Shown here in pieces: positions 1 to 7,070 of a DNA stretch of 10,854 nucleotides (the stretch's first letter is position 1; every line of letters starts with the position of its first letter). The stretch lies in NCBI GenBank assembly GCA_030632545.1, contig DAOVUO010000044.1:1-10854 (forward strand), read 5' to 3'. The position numbers were made by a program, and so were the translations under genes. Under the pieces are notes generated by a model, which was given only the letters and a program-made list of their open reading frames with translations, was not told the DNA's origin and made no database searches. This DNA is from Bacteroidales bacterium. Its GTDB lineage: Bacteria; Bacteroidota; Bacteroidia; Bacteroidales; DYOH01.

Positions 1-494
1 AATATGAGAATATACTTTTTTTTGTATTTGTATTAATTTTAATAGGAATCTTTGTATTTATAATTTATGGGAATAAACTATTAGGATTTTTAAAAGAGCA
101 GAAAAAAAAGTTTAAGATTAATCTCAGCATTGGCGTTTATATTAAGATTCAATTATTTTCATTTTTTAGGTATAGTTTATTTTTAGTACAATATTTAATC
201 GTATTTAAAATATTAGGGCTAAATATTTCTTCTTTAAATGTTGTAGTAGGAGTTGTATTTGTTCTTTTTATTGTAAATATACTACCCATTATGCAGCTTT
301 TTGATATAAGTATTAGAGGCGGAGGAGCAATTTTTGTTTTTTCTATGTATAATATCGAATCTATTTCAATTTTTACTGTTTTTTTAATTGTTTGGTTGAT
401 TAGTATCGTTCTTCCTGTTATTATTGGTCTTTACTTTCTTCTTACACATAAGCATTATCAAAAAAATAATGAGAATCACCTTTTTAAAAGTTAA
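1..494 (+). CDS. Flippase-like / LPG-synthase-type membrane protein, 3' end only
   Basis: The reading frame is open from the left edge (first full codon at position 3) to the TAA at 492-494, giving about 163 residues of a longer protein. It is very hydrophobic, with about four membrane segments separated by short basic loops, and ends in a Lys/Asn/His-rich cytoplasmic tail. The pattern FFRYSLFLVQY, then a hydrophobic stretch ending NILPI, then DISIRGGGAIFVF, matches the C-terminal half of the lysylphosphatidylglycerol-synthase TM / UPF0104 flippase-like family, where Bacteroidota members carry an LPT...LG(V)RG motif. Such proteins sit in the inner membrane and are linked to lipid or glycolipid translocation; the substrate here cannot be told. 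An ATG at 291 lies inside the conserved motif and is not a plausible start. The family call is from remembered motifs, not a search. Confidence 0.7.
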   Translation, partial: YENILFFVFVLILIGIFVFIIYGNKLLGFLKEQKKKFKINLSIGVYIKIQLFSFFRYSLFLVQYLIVFKILGLNISSLNVVVGVVFVLFIVNILPIMQLFDISIRGGGAIFVFSMYNIESISIFTVFLIVWLISIVLPVIIGLYFLLTHKHYQKNNENHLFKS

Positions 495-539
495 ATTTTA
501 GTATTTTGTGAACTGGAAATTAGTGCACCTAAATAAACA

Positions 540-3284
540 ATGTCTAAATTTTATTATTTATTTATATTTTTTTCTGTAATTCTTATTTCTTGTCACAATA
601 AGGAGGAAAATGAAGCAAAAAATACTGCTCCATATCTTTCTGTATCACCAAAAGAAAAGGGTCGATTAGATTATTATGAGCAGATGCACAAGCATTCACC
701 TAAAATAAAAAATTGGCGCTTAATTGACGAAGAGAATAAACTGAAACAAATAAAAACGAGTAAAAATATTGGCCAATGGTACGAATTGGGGAGTACTAAT
801 TTATCGGGACGAGTGCATACGCTTGATTTTGATTCAATTAGTAGTAAGCTTTATATTGCTTCTGCCGCAGGGCATATTTGGAGTAGGCAGATTGATAGTA
901 CGGATGATTGGACATGTTTGAATAATCATTTTAGAATTCCAGACATAATTTATCTTAAAACTTTATCAAATGACACAAGTTTAACTTTATATGCAGGTTC
1001 GGGGGCTTGGTCTTATGATGGTTTTTATACGAGTAAAGATACAGGAAAGCATTGGATAAAAGCTTTGGGCTTGAAGCAAATAACAAATGGTGGTTATGTG
1101 AAGCGCTTTTTGTCTGATAATAATGTCAAACCCAAATTTTATGCTTTATCTGAATATAGCAATGAGGGACAGAATTACGTAGCTTTGTATTTAAGTTCTG
1201 ATGAAGGCAATAGTTTTAGCCTTATTTGGTCTGAGCTAGGCAGTGCTTACTATTATGATATTTTTTATGGGCAAAATGATAAACTTTATTTGGCATCAGA
1301 TTCATATATTTCTATTGTCGATACTCTTGGTGGACACAGCTTAATTGGTAGTATTCAGCCAATTAGGTCTGGTGGTGTAGTTCTAACAGCTTACGTGAAA
1401 AATACTATTGAGAATTTGACAGTGGCTATTTATTCAGATGGGCAAACTGATTTTTATACCAAAGGGATTACTGGTTTTTGGGAGTTTAGTTCTTATGTCT
1501 CAGATGTGCCATTTATGATAAATAGCCTGAGTTCGTCATTAGTAAATCCAGATTATTTGTTTTTTGGCGGGATTAATTTATATAAGAGTGTAAACGGAGG
1601 ATTGTCGTGGACAAAAGTAAGTGATTGGACAGAGTATTATTTTAATGCAGAAGAGAAATTTCATGCAGATATCCCTGCAACCAAGTCATTTATTATTAAT
1701 GATGTGGAACAATTATTTGTATCCACCGATGGTGGCGTGTTTCAATCAGATATTGATTTAATTAATGTTCAAAATTTATCGCTTAAAGGACTGAATATTA
1801 GTCAGTATTATTCAAGTTTGAGTGGGGAGATTAAAAACGAATTTGCCTATTTTGGAAGTCAAGATCAAGGCTTACAAAAAACTGATAGTTTAAAGCATAA
1901 GAGTAAAAACAGTTTTTTGCAAATACTTGCAGGCGATTTTGGGCATTTAGTGAGCAATAGTGATGCAAGAACAACATGGGCCGTGTATCCTGGATTTGCA
2001 GTTTGTTCTGATAATCTTGACGTTCGTTATAATTTTTCATTGAACCAGTTATTGTGGATGCCGCCAATAGCACAACATCCTGGAATGGAGGAGAAAGTTT
2101 GGCTTGGTGGTGGATCAAAAACATTTGGAGCTTATATTTTTGAGTTAGAATATCAAGGTCACAAAGTAGTGGCTGAGCAAAAAGATTTTAATTTTGCTTT
2201 ATCTTTTAGTGAAAATATTTCGGCTATAGAGTTTTCGCCATTCGATGATGAAATTAGTTTTGTAATTACAAATTTTGGGCGTTTTTTTAAAAGTGTCGAT
2301 GGTGGAAAAACTTGGGAGCAATCAGTTAATTTTGCAGGGCCGCATGCTCAGTATTTTTATGGTTCTCAAATTCTTTGTTCATCTCAAAACGATAGTTTGC
2401 TTTTTGTGTCAGGAAGTGCCTATGAGGATGGACTTTATTCGGTTTATGTGTCTTATGATCAAGCGAAAAATTTTGTTCCTTTAGGCAATGATTTGCCTAC
2501 AACTCTGGCAGGAGGATTAGCACTGAGTAATAATGATAGTTTATTGTTTGCAGCAACAGAAATTGGAGCTTTTGCGTTTTCATTCAAAGAGTTTAATTGG
2601 TATAAGATATCAGACAGCATTGCTCCCGACGTAACTTACTGGTCTGTTGAGTTTATTGAAAGTTTAAACACTGCTAGATTTTCTACTTTTGGTAGAGGTA
2701 TTTGGGATTTTGAGTTAAATGCTGATAAAAGAGTTTTTAAGCCCATTTTGTATAATTCAATTCCTGATATTCTAATAAATTATACGGATACTGTATTAGA
2801 ATTGCATTTGGATAGTTTTTTTTATCATACATCTGGGAGAGCAATGGAATACGAAATTTTTATTGAGGACTCTGATATCTGTGATATTATAAGCGTTTCT
2901 GTAAATGAAATACAATTATCATCATTAACTAAAGGCCAGACAGCTATTACTATAAGGGCGAGCGATAATAATAATAATTTTGCAGTTGATAATTTTGTTT
3001 TAAATACTCAATACGAGCCTGATATTCCTGTTTTTCCAATTTTAGACATTAAAATATATCCTAATCCTGTTGTAAATGAACTGAATATGAGTGGCTTTGA
3101 TTCGAAGTCTGTTTATTTTTTAAAGCTTTATACCCTGAATGGGGTTTTGATAAAAGAGATGGAGCTAAGGAATAATAATTATGGTTCAATCCTTTTTTCA
3201 AATATGCGTCCTGGAATGTATTTTTTAAGAATTAGAAATGAGAATATAGATAAAGAATATATCTATAGAATTATTAAACTGTAA
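540..3284 (+). CDS. Asp-box beta-propeller lipoprotein with T9SS C-terminal sorting domain
   Basis: This 914-residue exported protein starts with a signal sequence ending in a lipobox (LISC, Cys18), which predicts lipidation by signal peptidase II. Residues about 80-700 resemble the sortilin/VPS10-like BNR propellers common in Bacteroidota: a SGRV motif near residue 90 and repeated Asp-box-type turns SKDTGKHW (~165), SSDEGNSF (~218), SVNGGLSW (~350), STDGGVF (~395), SVDGGKTW (~585) and SYDQAKNF (~638). Residues about 738-830 look like a cadherin/dystroglycan-type Ig fold (IPDI... TAITIRASDNN). The last ~78 residues are a type A type IX secretion sorting domain (KIYPNPVVNEL near 837, then PGMYFLRI). 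Expected location is the cell surface or outside. The ligand or substrate is unknown; no glycosidase catalytic motif was recognised. Start: first ATG after the upstream stop, 45 bp downstream of the previous gene, without an evident Shine-Dalgarno. Confidence 0.85.
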   Translation: MSKFYYLFIFFSVILISCHNKEENEAKNTAPYLSVSPKEKGRLDYYEQMHKHSPKIKNWRLIDEENKLKQIKTSKNIGQWYELGSTNLSGRVHTLDFDSISSKLYIASAAGHIWSRQIDSTDDWTCLNNHFRIPDIIYLKTLSNDTSLTLYAGSGAWSYDGFYTSKDTGKHWIKALGLKQITNGGYVKRFLSDNNVKPKFYALSEYSNEGQNYVALYLSSDEGNSFSLIWSELGSAYYYDIFYGQNDKLYLASDSYISIVDTLGGHSLIGSIQPIRSGGVVLTAYVKNTIENLTVAIYSDGQTDFYTKGITGFWEFSSYVSDVPFMINSLSSSLVNPDYLFFGGINLYKSVNGGLSWTKVSDWTEYYFNAEEKFHADIPATKSFIINDVEQLFVSTDGGVFQSDIDLINVQNLSLKGLNISQYYSSLSGEIKNEFAYFGSQDQGLQKTDSLKHKSKNSFLQILAGDFGHLVSNSDARTTWAVYPGFAVCSDNLDVRYNFSLNQLLWMPPIAQHPGMEEKVWLGGGSKTFGAYIFELEYQGHKVVAEQKDFNFALSFSENISAIEFSPFDDEISFVITNFGRFFKSVDGGKTWEQSVNFAGPHAQYFYGSQILCSSQNDSLLFVSGSAYEDGLYSVYVSYDQAKNFVPLGNDLPTTLAGGLALSNNDSLLFAATEIGAFAFSFKEFNWYKISDSIAPDVTYWSVEFIESLNTARFSTFGRGIWDFELNADKRVFKPILYNSIPDILINYTDTVLELHLDSFFYHTSGRAMEYEIFIEDSDICDIISVSVNEIQLSSLTKGQTAITIRASDNNNNFAVDNFVLNTQYEPDIPVFPILDIKIYPNPVVNELNMSGFDSKSVYFLKLYTLNGVLIKEMELRNNNYGSILFSNMRPGMYFLRIRNENIDKEYIYRIIKL

Positions 3285-3287
3285 AAA

Positions 3288-3325
3288 TGACACTTGAAAC
3301 AAGTTGAGTGTCAATTGCTGTTTTT
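3288..3325 (+). terminator. Weak hairpin just after the propeller gene
   Basis: TGACACT (3288-3294) and AGTGTCA (3307-3313) form a perfect 7-bp inverted repeat with a 12-nt loop, starting four bases after the stop codon. A T-run lies at 3321-3325, seven bases past the stem, so as a plus-strand terminator it is imperfect. Read on the minus strand the stem is directly followed by five T, a better arrangement, but no minus-strand gene ends here. Confidence 0.35.
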
Positions 3326-3441
3326 ATTTCATGCATTTTTAATGACAAATTGTCGGTATTTTTTAGATTTTTGTCTTAGAAATTGCAACGGCATAAATAT
3401 TGACCTTTTTTTAGCGAGACTGATTTTAAACAATTAAATTT

Positions 3442-3448
3442 AGGAGGA
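3442..3448 (+). promoter_or_regulatory. Strong Shine-Dalgarno for hsp20
   Basis: AGGAGGA lies 8 nt (after AGGAGG) before the ATG at 3456. It is a near-perfect anti-16S match and fixes the start codon. The other plus-strand genes here (540, 4409, 9527, 10445) show only A-rich leaders, the usual Bacteroidota pattern, so this site stands out and fits a highly expressed stress protein. Confidence 0.75.
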
Positions 3449-3455
3449 CTAAAAA

Positions 3456-3893
3456 ATGACATTAATTAGAAGAAATTACAACGACTGGCCATCAATTAGC
3501 AATTTATTTGATGATTTTTTCTCTGGAGATTATGCTGATTTATCTAATGGTAATCAGCTTGCAACAGTTCCATCGGTAAATATTTCCGAATTAAGTAATA
3601 AGTACAAAATAGAATTAGCTGCACCTGGAGTTACAAAGGACGACTTTAATATTGATTTGGAAAATAATGTACTTAGTATTTTCACAGAGAAAAAAGAAGC
3701 TGAAGACGTAAAGGAAAGTGAATATACTAAAAGAGAATTTTATTATTCTAATTTTAGGCGTTCTTTTACTTTGCCTGATACTGCTGATATAGATGGTGTT
3801 ACTGCGAATTATGTAAATGGAGTTTTATATGTAGAAATAGCTAAAAAGAGCGAAGCTGTAATTAAGCCTAAAAGAAGTATTGACATTAACTAA
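3456..3893 (+). CDS. Hsp20 / alpha-crystallin family small heat-shock protein
   Basis: This 145-residue cytoplasmic chaperone is of the usual bacterial length for the family. Small heat-shock proteins form oligomers that hold unfolding proteins until ATP-dependent chaperones refold them. The sequence has a short N-terminal arm with the LFDDFF motif (about 17-22), an alpha-crystallin domain from about residue 40 (VNISELSNKYKIELAAPGV) and the family signature ANYVNGVL at 117-124. The C-terminal I-x-I anchor is present as IDI at 142-144. It is a single-gene unit: a 171-bp gap precedes it, with a possible hairpin, and a strong intrinsic terminator follows. I saw no CIRCE element and no convincing -7 box upstream, so its heat regulation is not readable here. 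Confidence 0.93.
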   Translation: MTLIRRNYNDWPSISNLFDDFFSGDYADLSNGNQLATVPSVNISELSNKYKIELAAPGVTKDDFNIDLENNVLSIFTEKKEAEDVKESEYTKREFYYSNFRRSFTLPDTADIDGVTANYVNGVLYVEIAKKSEAVIKPKRSIDIN

Positions 3894-3920
3894 TTGAATG
3901 TATTAATTCAAATTTTAAAG

Positions 3921-3950
3921 GGGAAACTGTAATTTTAAGTTTCCCTTTTT
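3921..3950 (+). terminator. Intrinsic terminator of hsp20
   Basis: GGGAAACT (3921-3928) pairs perfectly with AGTTTCCC (3938-3945) around a 9-nt loop and is followed directly by TTTTT (3946-3950). It lies 28 bp after the hsp20 stop and marks the end of that transcript. The decayed ATPase sequence begins only a few bases beyond it. Confidence 0.85.
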
Positions 3951-3964
3951 GTATTAAATAATAG

Positions 3965-4327
3965 TTCCCCAAACACTGGAGACCTATTGTTAAAGATAGA
4001 AGACTAAATAATGGAGTTGCTTTACAAGAAAGTCATGCTGGAATTATAATTGCTGATGATGTGCATAGTTTTTTGCTTTCGTGGGATGACATTTTAAGTG
4101 CAAATGGGCTTAAACTATTTTTTAAATTTTAGTAAATCATCAGTTAAAATGTACAGATACGTTTTTTGCTTTCATTTATTTATAATATAGTTGGTTTAGA
4201 TTTTGCAGTTAGGAGTATTTTGTCGCCAATTGTTGCAGCTATTTTAAAATCTGCAAGTTCTGTGAGTGTCGTTACGTTTGTTTCGTTAATGGTGGCAATT
4301 ATTGTACATAAAAAAATGAAATTATGA
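3965..4327 (+). pseudogene. Decayed C-terminus of a heavy-metal P-type ATPase (CcoI/CopA-like)
   Basis: One frame, read through its stops, resembles the last ~115 residues of a P1B-type metal-transporting ATPase. LNNGVALQESHAGIIIADD (from 4004) corresponds to the hinge region LND-AGAL-x-SHVGI-x-x-DD after the GDG motif. SWDDILSANGL matches the DAIL segment. SFIYNIVGLDFAV (from 4172) and LSPIVAAILKSASSVSVV match the final two membrane helices. Three stops break the frame (TAG 4130, TAA 4133, TAA 4145), yet the spacing FKF**IIS*NVQIR fits the intact family without a gap, so the damage here is by substitution rather than frameshift. The GDG catalytic triplet itself is lost (KDRR), and MP in AILMP is now KS. 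Everything upstream (metal-binding, DKTGT and ATP domains) is missing, cut near the hsp20 terminator. No intact start exists. Family assignment is from motif memory; the CcoI subtype is inferred from Bacteroidota-like wording and the next ORF. Confidence 0.8.
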
Positions 4328-4419
4328 GTAAAATATGTATGCCAAAATATGTATTGCTTTTTATTGTAGAATTTCTTTTATATCTTTATCTACTCAATCA
4401 CCAAATTGATGAATTATAA
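4324..4419 (+). pseudogene. 31-residue ORF, possible ccoS remnant
   Basis: This ORF starts with an ATG that overlaps the TGA of the ATPase remnant (ATGA, 4324-4327), the tight coupling expected for ccoI-ccoS. It encodes one hydrophobic segment (YVLLFIVEFLLYLYLL) then HQIDEL, recalling the membrane helix followed by GQ(Y/F)DD of CcoS, a small protein needed for cbb3 oxidase maturation. It begins MS-x-I like CcoS but is about three residues shorter before the Gln and stops right after the acidic pair, so the usual C-terminal tail is gone. Its last 11 bases overlap the cyclase start. It could equally be chance coding in a decayed stretch; the identification rests mainly on position. Confidence 0.35.
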
Positions 4420-6031
4420 GATACTTGTGGCCGACGATAACAAAATGAATTTAGCCATTATTCTAACTATTTTACGTACTTCGAATAATGGCTACCGTTT
4501 ATTTTCTGCTCAAGATGGTCGTCAAGCTATACATTCAGCTAAAATTTATAAGCCCGATTTAATTATTATGAACTGGTCTATGCCCAAAATGTCGGGGATT
4601 GAAGCCATAAGAATACTTAGTAAGCATCATCAAACTAGCGAAATACCTGTTATAATTGAAACTAGTTTTGATTCAAAACTTAATTTAGAAGAAGCGATGG
4701 ATGCTGGTGCTATTGATTATATTAAAATTCCTGTTGATCCAGGCGAGCTCATTGCTCGTGTAGATTCTGCTCTTAAAACTCATACAAAATTAAGGTTGTT
4801 ACAGGATAAAAAACGTGTAGTAGACAGGAAGATTGAAGAGTTATATAATCTTGAAATAGCGACAAACCAGAGCTCAAATTCTATTGTGATTCTTGATGAG
4901 GAGGGAGATATTAATTGGGTAAATAAGGGTTTTGTTGGTTTGTGCGGTTATGAATTTAACGATTTTGTAAATAAATTTGGCTCTAATTTTTTTGCTATCA
5001 GAACAAGTATTCCAGACAGTTTTAAATATGATGATTCTGACGATGTACAAAAAAAAGCGGAATACATTTCACCTATTGAGCACAAAAATGGTCAAAAAAA
5101 GTGGGTTCAAGGAACTATAAATATTATTAATGATAAAAAAAGTTCGAGTAAGTACGTGGTGATTGAAACTGATATTTCGAGACTGAAGGAAATTGATGAA
5201 AAGCTGAAAGCTAGGAATGATGAAATGCTAAAGCTTAATAGACATCTTGAAAAGGCTAATTTGTTATTTAAGAAACAGCAAAGTGAAATTTTAAAACAAA
5301 AAGAAGCTATTGAAAAAGAAAAGCAGAATACTGAAAAACTATTGTTGAACATTTTACCTTATCATGTTGCTACTCAGTTAAAAGATAGTGGGTATGCCCG
5401 ACCAAGAAATTATAAATTGGTGACAGTTATGTTCACTGATTTTCAGGGTTTTACTAAAGCGTGCGGTAAACTTTCGCCTGAGCAGATAGTAGCTGCTTTA
5501 CATACTTATTTTGCAATTTTTGATGATTTGATACTTGGTCATTTTATTGAAAAAATTAAAACAATTGGCGATGCTTATATGTGTGCGGGTGGTATTCCGC
5601 TTCGCAATAGAAGTAATCCTTATGATGTGGTTTTAGCAGGTTTGAAGATTCAGGATTTTATGAAAAAAGTGCCTTTTTCAAAGCAATATCATGTTTTGCC
5701 ATTTTGGAATTTGCGTGTTGGAATCCATACAGGGCCAGTTACTGCTGGGGTTGTTGGTAAAATAAAATTTGCTTATGATATTTGGGGTGATTCAGTAAAT
5801 ATTGCAAAAAGAATGGAGTCTGCTTGCGATGTTGGAATGGTTAATATTTCTGGTGAGACTTATGAACAAATTAAAGATTTTTTTGATTTTAAGTATAGGG
5901 GTAAAATAGAAATAAAAAATAGAGGTCGGATAGATATGTATTATGTACTTGGAATAAAGGATAAATTTACCGATGACCCCAATAAATTAATTCCTAATGA
6001 ACTTTTTCAGAATCACCTAAATCAACTTTAG
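4409..6031 (+). CDS. Pseudo-receiver-PAS-class III adenylate cyclase
   Basis: This 540-residue soluble protein is predicted to make cAMP from ATP. Domains: receiver (1-~120), linker helix, PAS with PAC end (~150-258), coiled coil (~258-312) and class III cyclase (~335-520). The receiver keeps the acidic pair D9/D10 and T85, but the phosphoacceptor Asp is Asn55 (MNWSMP) and the conserved Lys before Pro108 is Ile107. The cyclase has both metal Asp residues (D344 in FTDFQGFT, D388 in IGDAY), adenine-selecting Lys384 and Asp457 (YDIWGD) rather than Glu/Cys, and the transition-state pair N464 and R468, so it looks active and ATP-specific; it should work as a homodimer through the coiled coil. ATG 4409 is preferred; a TTG one codon upstream is in frame. 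No Shine-Dalgarno or clear promoter is visible, because the leader is the ATPase/ccoS remnant. Confidence 0.92.
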   Translation: MNYKILVADDNKMNLAIILTILRTSNNGYRLFSAQDGRQAIHSAKIYKPDLIIMNWSMPKMSGIEAIRILSKHHQTSEIPVIIETSFDSKLNLEEAMDAGAIDYIKIPVDPGELIARVDSALKTHTKLRLLQDKKRVVDRKIEELYNLEIATNQSSNSIVILDEEGDINWVNKGFVGLCGYEFNDFVNKFGSNFFAIRTSIPDSFKYDDSDDVQKKAEYISPIEHKNGQKKWVQGTINIINDKKSSSKYVVIETDISRLKEIDEKLKARNDEMLKLNRHLEKANLLFKKQQSEILKQKEAIEKEKQNTEKLLLNILPYHVATQLKDSGYARPRNYKLVTVMFTDFQGFTKACGKLSPEQIVAALHTYFAIFDDLILGHFIEKIKTIGDAYMCAGGIPLRNRSNPYDVVLAGLKIQDFMKKVPFSKQYHVLPFWNLRVGIHTGPVTAGVVGKIKFAYDIWGDSVNIAKRMESACDVGMVNISGETYEQIKDFFDFKYRGKIEIKNRGRIDMYYVLGIKDKFTDDPNKLIPNELFQNHLNQL

Positions 6032-6873
6032 TCAAAAAAGGTGTATTCAAAAACTACTGTTTGTTCAAAATCTACTTCTTTTATTATATTTTCATTAGAA
6101 TCGTAAAAAATTTCCTTTTGAAAATCTATAATTCCATTTGATTGAAGGTGCTTTTCTTTTTTACTATTATTATCATCATTATATTCGGTTTCAATTCTGT
6201 AACCATTGCTATAAACATAATTTATTAAGCGATTTTTATCATCATAAAAAAACTTTACAGATTGAACTAATTTCCCATTTTCAGTAAAAATGCTACGTGT
6301 TTTTAGGTTATCATTTTTGTAATCTAATTTTTCAATATGGCTGTCATTTTCCTTTGAAAAATGTTTGCTTAAAATTAGTTTTTCTCCCTCAAAAGTATTT
6401 TCTGTTTTTTCAATAAGAATATTTTTTTCATCAAAAACTTCTTTAACTAAGATTCTGTTTTTTTCATCAATTTTAATTTTTTCTATACTTTCTAGTCCTT
6501 CTTCAGAATCAATACTTTCTATTTCAAGATAAGCTGTTTGTCGTTTGTAATTTTTTACTGTTTTACTTCCATCAAGAAAAAGAATTTCTTCACGATTAAG
6601 CTTGCTATTTTCATCATAAAAAAAGTTTTTCTGTTCCGTAAGTTCATTATTGTCTATGTAGTTTTTTTGTTCAACAAGATTCCCATTGAGGTATGTCAAA
6701 ATATCTTTGTTTTCAATTTCCCCATTTGAATAAAATGAAGTCTCTTCAATTAAAGTACCAGTTTCATTATAAAATTCTTCTTTAGATATATATGAAAACC
6801 CAGAATTATCGTTGGGACTATTAGTTGCACGTATTGATTTTACTAGTTTCGTGTTTTTTAAACTTGTGTCCAT
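6028..6873 (-). CDS. Uncharacterised protein of short YD/MORN-like repeats
   Basis: This 281-residue protein has no signal peptide and no membrane segment, so it is probably cytoplasmic. After about 30 residues it consists almost wholly of some 17 units of 11-14 residues with the pattern aromatic-x-x-(N/D)-G/N-x-(L/I)-x-E/K, for example SFYSNGEIENKD (46-57), LTYLNGNLVEQK (59-70) and FTENGKLVQS in the second half. Such repeats resemble YwqK-type MORN_2 and RHS/YD repeats, which stack as beta-hairpins; the composition is rich in Glu, Lys and Asn with few Gly and no Cys. YwqK-like proteins are sometimes annotated as antitoxins, but no partner toxin lies beside it, so I assign no function. Its stop overlaps the cyclase stop tail to tail (TTAG, 6028-6031). 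The first ATG is used; no Shine-Dalgarno is seen. Confidence 0.75.
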   Translation of the reverse strand: MDTSLKNTKLVKSIRATNSPNDNSGFSYISKEEFYNETGTLIEETSFYSNGEIENKDILTYLNGNLVEQKNYIDNNELTEQKNFFYDENSKLNREEILFLDGSKTVKNYKRQTAYLEIESIDSEEGLESIEKIKIDEKNRILVKEVFDEKNILIEKTENTFEGEKLILSKHFSKENDSHIEKLDYKNDNLKTRSIFTENGKLVQSVKFFYDDKNRLINYVYSNGYRIETEYNDDNNSKKEKHLQSNGIIDFQKEIFYDSNENIIKEVDFEQTVVFEYTFFD

Positions 6874-6959
6874 ATTTTAGATTTATTACGTACTATTTTT
6901 GATAATTATTTGCAAAAAATAAATTCATTAAACATAACTGTTAGGTATTCAGTATTTTA

Positions 6960-6987
6960 ACTTAAGACTTGGCACTTAAAACTTAAC
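6960..6987. repeat. Four tandem ACTT-heptamers
   Basis: ACTTAAG, ACTTGGC, ACTTAAA and ACTTAAC follow one another with an exact 7-nt period in the non-coding stretch between the repeat-protein gene and recQ. The first four bases are invariant and the last three vary. The rest of 6874-7172 holds no ORF of note, only AT-rich sequence plus the inverted repeat at 7071-7152. Confidence 0.6.
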
Positions 6988-7070
6988 GTATTAAATATAA
7001 TCAAGAATAATTAAATACATGTTTTTTGTTTTAATACTTCGTTAAATTTTTATAAACTACTGAAATCCAT

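Noticed and set aside
499..515. TATTTTG as a -7 box for the propeller gene
   Set aside because: It is one base short of TAnnTTTG and has no -33 partner; co-transcription with the upstream gene is as likely.
1831..2124. Minus-strand open frame of 97 codons
   Set aside because: It lies wholly inside the propeller gene, has no recognisable domain, and the opposing frame carries clear repeat and sorting motifs.
4406..4408. TTG as the start codon of the cyclase
   Set aside because: The ATG is the very next codon, and neither has a Shine-Dalgarno; ATG is the simpler choice and the one-residue difference has no effect on domains.
5107..5352. Minus-strand Ser/Phe-rich open frame of 81 codons
   Set aside because: It is antisense to the Lys/Glu-rich PAS end and coiled coil of the cyclase; Lys and Glu codons read backwards give Phe, Leu and Ser. 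No independent support.
6014..6045. Possible bidirectional terminator at the cyclase/repeat-protein junction (CTAAA...TTTAG, CACCT...AGGTG)
   Set aside because: The stems are only 5 bp and AT-rich, lie over both stop codons, and lack a proper T-run on either side.
6909..6919. Minus-strand TATTTTTTG as a -7 box for the repeat-protein gene
   Set aside because: The spacing is one base too long for TAnnTTTG, and such T-rich strings are common in this composition.
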